DNA of 64,000 nt, taken from positions 186,001 to 250,000 of the forward strand of contig NZ_CP168493.1 in the NCBI RefSeq assembly GCF_042945595.1. Direction: 5' to 3'. The stretch comes from Psychrobacillus sp042945595 (GTDB taxonomy: Bacteria > Bacillota > Bacilli > Bacillales_A > Planococcaceae). Made by a program: the position numbers and the translations under genes. Shown piece by piece: positions 60,266-64,000 of this stretch; the first letter of the stretch is position 1; each line of letters opens with the position of its first letter. Under the pieces are notes generated by a model. The model was not told where the DNA came from and did no database searches. It saw only the letters and a program-made list of their open reading frames with translations.

Positions 60266-61630
60266 TTAACCCGTAATAACTCTCTCTTTTGGATATTGAT
60301 ATTTTGTTTTCTTTGTTTGACCACCTATAATAAATAAAAATGAAGTTAAGCCGATTCTACCTACGAACATTAAAATCATAAGAATACATTTCGAATAAAT
60401 GCTAAGATCGGGAGTAATCCCCATAGACAAACCTACTGTACCGAATGCGGAGCAGACCTCTAATACAATTTCGATAAGATGGGGCTTTGTGTCAAAAACA
60501 CTGATAGCTACAACTGATATAAAGCACATGATAGTAGCTAACAATGTGATAGCTAGGGATTTCAATATATCGTCTTGATGAAGCTCGCGATTAAACACTT
60601 TAATATTACGATTTCCTTTTGCGAAATGATAAACAAACAACATATTTAAAGCAAATGTTGTCGTTCGGATTCCACCCCCAACAGAAGTTGGAGATCCGCC
60701 GATAAACATGAAAATACTCATAACCAACAGTGTTGGCATCGTAAAATCGGTAATATCCATTGTAGTAAGTCCGGCACTTCTCGTTGTTGCTGCTTGGAAA
60801 AAAGCATAGAAGAAGCTCTTATGCCAGGTCAAGCCCTTAAAATAATGTTGACATTCAAAAAGCAAGATTAGAATTGTTCCAATAACAAGAAGGATTCCAT
60901 ATGTTAATGTCGATAATTTTGTAAATAGGGAAAAACGAAACGGGTATGTATTGTCCGTTTTTCTTCTGAATAAATATTCCTTCACTTCAATCAATACTGG
61001 GAACCCAATAGCACCAAGAATGATTAAAATAATCGTTATTATTTGCACAAAATAGTCGCCAGCATATGGAGCAAGAGATTCTCCAGTTATATCCATTCCA
61101 GCGTTTGTTGTCGCAGTTACGGATGCAAACAAACCATGAAGAAATGCATCTTTCCAAGTTGGATAATAATTTAAAAAATGCAACCCTAGAATAATTCCAC
61201 CTAAAATCTCAATAAGGAAAATAATTTTCAGAATTTCTTTAACCATTTGAACGAGTCCTGATAATGCGAACTGGTTATGATCGACCATTATTAGACGGCG
61301 TTCGCGCAAACCAACCTTTTTTCCTATAAGTATCCAAAAAAAAGTGTTAATCGCCATAATGCCAAGTCCTGCAAACTGCAAAACAATCATAATGACAAAA
61401 TAGCCGAATACACTATAAGTTTCCGAAATATTAAATACAGTCAAACCTGTATCGCTTACAACAGTAACAGCAGTAAAGACCGTATCGATAAAAGACACGT
61501 GAACCCCAGGTTTAAAAACTGCCGGGAGACTAAATAATAGAATAGATATAGTTACTGCGAGCAAATAATAGCCTGTAATAACTTGGGCAGGTGACAGATT
61601 TTCCAGCCAATTTCGTACTTTACCCCACAT
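60266..61630 (-). CDS. ktrB: KtrB/TrkH-type potassium transporter
   Basis: About 454 residues with four M1-P-M2 repeats. Selectivity-filter segments are visible: TVVSDTGLTVFNI (about 75), SVTATTNAGMDI (about 177), AATTRSAGLTTMDI (about 282) and CSAFGTVGLSMGI (about 390). FMFIGGSPTSVGGGIRTTTFAL is the typical gate region. It requires KtrA/TrkA (regulatory RCK subunit), which is not here. ATG 61630 follows AAAGGA by 9 nt; longer in-frame starts up to 61669 exist. Confidence 0.92.
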   Translation of the reverse strand: MWGKVRNWLENLSPAQVITGYYLLAVTISILLFSLPAVFKPGVHVSFIDTVFTAVTVVSDTGLTVFNISETYSVFGYFVIMIVLQFAGLGIMAINTFFWILIGKKVGLRERRLIMVDHNQFALSGLVQMVKEILKIIFLIEILGGIILGLHFLNYYPTWKDAFLHGLFASVTATTNAGMDITGESLAPYAGDYFVQIITIILIILGAIGFPVLIEVKEYLFRRKTDNTYPFRFSLFTKLSTLTYGILLVIGTILILLFECQHYFKGLTWHKSFFYAFFQAATTRSAGLTTMDITDFTMPTLLVMSIFMFIGGSPTSVGGGIRTTTFALNMLFVYHFAKGNRNIKVFNRELHQDDILKSLAITLLATIMCFISVVAISVFDTKPHLIEIVLEVCSAFGTVGLSMGITPDLSIYSKCILMILMFVGRIGLTSFLFIIGGQTKKTKYQYPKERVITG

Positions 61631-61945
61631 GATTACAGATCCTTTCCATTTTTTCATATCACCTATCATAAAGAATATCCGGTGATTTTGGAAGTGATTT
61701 TTTGAAAACGATTATATAATTTACAAACATATGCTATAAGCGGTAATGAACATTAGATTAGAACTCTAAAAAAGTAGAATGTTCTAGCATGAAAATAGAA
61801 AAGATTGGATGATGTGTGGGAGTAGAGATATAATTACTATAGATAATAGAGAAGTAGAAAGAGTAAGTGAATAAAATTGAAAATAGCATGTAGGCCATTA
61901 CTTTTAACAGGAATTTTTTTATGCCTACGATTGGAGAACGTAAGA

Positions 61946-63994
61946 ATGTTAAAAGAACAGACGAGATATTCAAGGCTTGCAGATATAACAAAAATAATAA
62001 ATACGAAGTTAGAACTACGTGAAGTATTACAGCGTGTAACAATAGCGATATCCGAAGAAATTGTTCAATGCAGTTCTGTCGGTATTTTTTTGCCACAGAA
62101 AAATGGAACATTCACGGGATTTGCAGGAAAGCCTGAGGTTATAAATGGCGAAAGGCTCGATTCCCAAGTAATTGATCCTGAAATAGACTTACTAGCTAAA
62201 GAAGTGATTGAAACCCAAAAAACCATTTACATCCCTGATACATCAAAAGATAATCGACCGGATTCGGGGCCAGTCAAAGCCTTTAAAATTAAATCCTTAT
62301 TAGCTCTACCTATCTCATTTGAACAAGAGTTATTTGGTTTAGTTTTCTTATTTGAATATGGAACTCCTATGAACTTAACGGATTCAGAAATTCAAAGTGT
62401 TGAAGCTTATGTGAATATGGCTGCAGTCGCAATTCGAAATGCGAATAATTTAACACAAAAGGAAAACCTTATAGCTGAAAAGCAGTTGTTACTTAGTGTT
62501 ACAAGAGACTTATCAATGTGTTCCTCGATACAAGAAAGTCTTGATAAATGTTTTATCTATTTAGGAAAAATGTTAGATAGCCAAAATATTGCTGCCCATC
62601 TTCTAGATCCATTTGATAAAACAACCATTAGATTAACGAGGTTAAGTAAAGACTGTGATTGGACAGAAGCAGATTGGATGGAGACCCTAAATAACATAAG
62701 AATGGATCAAAGCTATGAAGAAATGATCCAAATAGTCATTAAAACAAAAAATATAATTCACCGTCCAAGTATAGATGTTAATGGTCTACTTATAATTCCA
62801 TTGGTATCAATGGGAGAAGTATTAGGGGTAATAGTCGTCGTCCATTTAGAGGGGAATGCTAACAATTACGATGAGTCCCAAATTCAACTGGCACAATCTA
62901 TCGTTGATGCCACAGCCCCTACGTTTTCCAACTTGTTATATATGGACCAACTCGAAAGCATGGTAGTAGAGCGGACAAGGGAACTAGCTGCTGCTAATGA
63001 AAAAGTGACAAATGTAATTGAAGGTATAACGGATGGATTCTTTGCTTTAAATAAAGAATGGGAATTTACTTATATAAATAAACATCAATATTTACCGCTT
63101 GGGAAAACAGCAAAAGACGTATTAGGTAAGAATATATGGGGAATATTCCCGGAAAATGTCGGCACGGTAATTTATAAAGAGCTTCATCGTGCGATGTCAG
63201 AGCGAATTACAGTACATTTTGAAATGCTTTCATCCTATGACGGTTATTGGCACGAAGTAGTAGCATACCCTTATGACGAAGGTATCTGTTGTCTTTTTAA
63301 AAACATAAATGAAAAAAGGAAATATGAGAAGGAATTGAGAAGGTTATCCAACTTAGATTTAATTGGGCAAATGGCGGCAGGAATTAGCCATGAGATTAGA
63401 AATCCAATGACTACGGTAAGAGGATTCTTGCAATTATTAAGAAAAGAGGTCACATTTGAAAAACATACAGATTATTTCAATCTAATGATTGAAGAACTGG
63501 ACCGTGCCAATTCAATTATTACGGAATTTCTCTCAGTTGGTAATACAAGGACATCCGAATTACAGATGTTAGATTTAAATTCCATTATTCATGATATTAC
63601 ACCTTTAATAGAGATTGATGCGTTCAATCAAAATAAAAGTATTCGATTCGATACGCAAGACATTCCAGAATTGCTTTTAAATCGTAATGAGATACGACAA
63701 TTAATCATAAACCTATACCGTAATGGCTTAGAAGCGATGATTGAAGGGAAATTACTAACTATTAGCACCTACAAGGAAGGTGGAAATTGTGTCGTTCTTG
63801 CAGTGCGGGATCAAGGAGAAGGAATCAATCTCGAAATATTAGAGAAACTCGGTACGCCATTTTACACCACCAAAGATAATGGGACAGGCTTGGGGTTAGG
63901 CATATGCTATGCCATTGCTGCCCGTCATAATGCGGAAATCGATATTCAAACTGGAATGGAAGGTACTACTTTTTTGGTTAAGTTTAAAATTTAA
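61946..63994 (+). CDS. GAF-PAS sensor histidine kinase
   Basis: 682 residues, no membrane helices. Two GAF domains (about 1-180, including FAGKPEVINGERLDS ... ALPISFEQELFGL; and about 195-345). They are joined by a coil (MVVERTRELAAANEKVTNVIE) to a PAS domain (about 355-465). The HisKA box has H482 in AAGISHEIRNPMTTVRGFLQLL and the HATPase has LIINLYRNGLEAM, RDQGEGI and GTGLGLGICYAI. ATG 61946 has GGAG 8 nt upstream. No response regulator is next to it inside the window; the gene ends 6 nt before the window end. Likely an NtrB/KinA-like kinase; signal unknown. Confidence 0.9.
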   Translation: MLKEQTRYSRLADITKIINTKLELREVLQRVTIAISEEIVQCSSVGIFLPQKNGTFTGFAGKPEVINGERLDSQVIDPEIDLLAKEVIETQKTIYIPDTSKDNRPDSGPVKAFKIKSLLALPISFEQELFGLVFLFEYGTPMNLTDSEIQSVEAYVNMAAVAIRNANNLTQKENLIAEKQLLLSVTRDLSMCSSIQESLDKCFIYLGKMLDSQNIAAHLLDPFDKTTIRLTRLSKDCDWTEADWMETLNNIRMDQSYEEMIQIVIKTKNIIHRPSIDVNGLLIIPLVSMGEVLGVIVVVHLEGNANNYDESQIQLAQSIVDATAPTFSNLLYMDQLESMVVERTRELAAANEKVTNVIEGITDGFFALNKEWEFTYINKHQYLPLGKTAKDVLGKNIWGIFPENVGTVIYKELHRAMSERITVHFEMLSSYDGYWHEVVAYPYDEGICCLFKNINEKRKYEKELRRLSNLDLIGQMAAGISHEIRNPMTTVRGFLQLLRKEVTFEKHTDYFNLMIEELDRANSIITEFLSVGNTRTSELQMLDLNSIIHDITPLIEIDAFNQNKSIRFDTQDIPELLLNRNEIRQLIINLYRNGLEAMIEGKLLTISTYKEGGNCVVLAVRDQGEGINLEILEKLGTPFYTTKDNGTGLGLGICYAIAARHNAEIDIQTGMEGTTFLVKFKI

Positions 63995-64000
63995 AAGATT

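Overview
The window is AT-rich DNA from a low-GC Gram-positive bacterium. Gene content (liaIHFSR, ykoF, fhuF-like, ymfJ-like DUF3243, bioY, plsY, PspA-like protein, many lipoproteins), strong AGGAGG ribosome binding sites, frequent TTG/GTG starts and S-box, TPP and cobalamin riboswitches all point to Bacillales. The protein flavour suggests a Planococcaceae/Caryophanaceae member (Psychrobacillus, Lysinibacillus or Sporosarcina type). The genus is an inference; no rRNA or tRNA is visible.

Layout. 1-6.2 kb: Nudix fragment, AI-2E-type transporter, PH-domain protein, DUF1992, bioY, DUF3243 pair, a Fur-controlled FhuF-like reductase opposite a candidate Fur-controlled small RNA, and malic enzyme. 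6.2-14.1 kb: pepT with a drug/metabolite exporter, YhhN, RDD, M3 peptidase, a DUF2087 regulator with GIY-YIG protein, YdcF and plsY. 14.1-17 kb: SAM riboswitch, metY and an ACT-less homoserine dehydrogenase. 17-24.5 kb: small membrane ORFs, AlkD-like repair protein, EamA exporter, BsuPI lipoprotein and a two-component system with a small coupled membrane ORF. 24.5-26.7 kb: a broken NERD gene flanked by two repeat arrays, then DinB and a P-loop kinase. 27-30.7 kb: liaIHFSR cell-envelope stress operon. 30.7-33.3 kb: metallophosphoesterase, DedA and uppP. 33.3-37.1 kb: cobalamin riboswitch and class I ribonucleotide reductase. 37.2-40.8 kb: VOC protein, two repeat arrays, DUF1697, a TPP-riboswitch ykoF locus whose transporter genes have been deleted, and a 2-hydroxyacid dehydrogenase. 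41-48.6 kb: lipoprotein, glycine-betaine type ABC transporter, MHYT-EAL protein and ogt. 48.7-52.2 kb: a CuA lipoprotein divergent from a PQQ-type dehydrogenase lipoprotein, plus a carboxypeptidase-regulatory-like lipoprotein. 52.2-57.1 kb: TetR regulator (apparent AUU start) with an ABC exporter, and a membrane-protein pair. 57.2-64 kb: MBL hydrolase, an 820-bp decayed region, HpaB-type monooxygenase, KtrB-type K+ channel and a GAF-PAS histidine kinase.

Most striking observation: at least six intergenic arrays share a strict 21-bp period but use different conserved words (GAGAGC, TAGTTGGAA, TCGGTCGAA, CCACATAACC). Each unit is a 9-13 nt word followed by variable sequence of fixed length, so words recur at two-helical-turn spacing. 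They do not fit CRISPR, REP or coding repeats and are the best candidate here for an undescribed system. Other strong items are the FsrA-like sRNA candidate, the B12-controlled RNR, the ykoE-ykoC deletion fusion, the Gram-positive quinoprotein/CuA module and the AUU-start TetR gene with two inverted operators.
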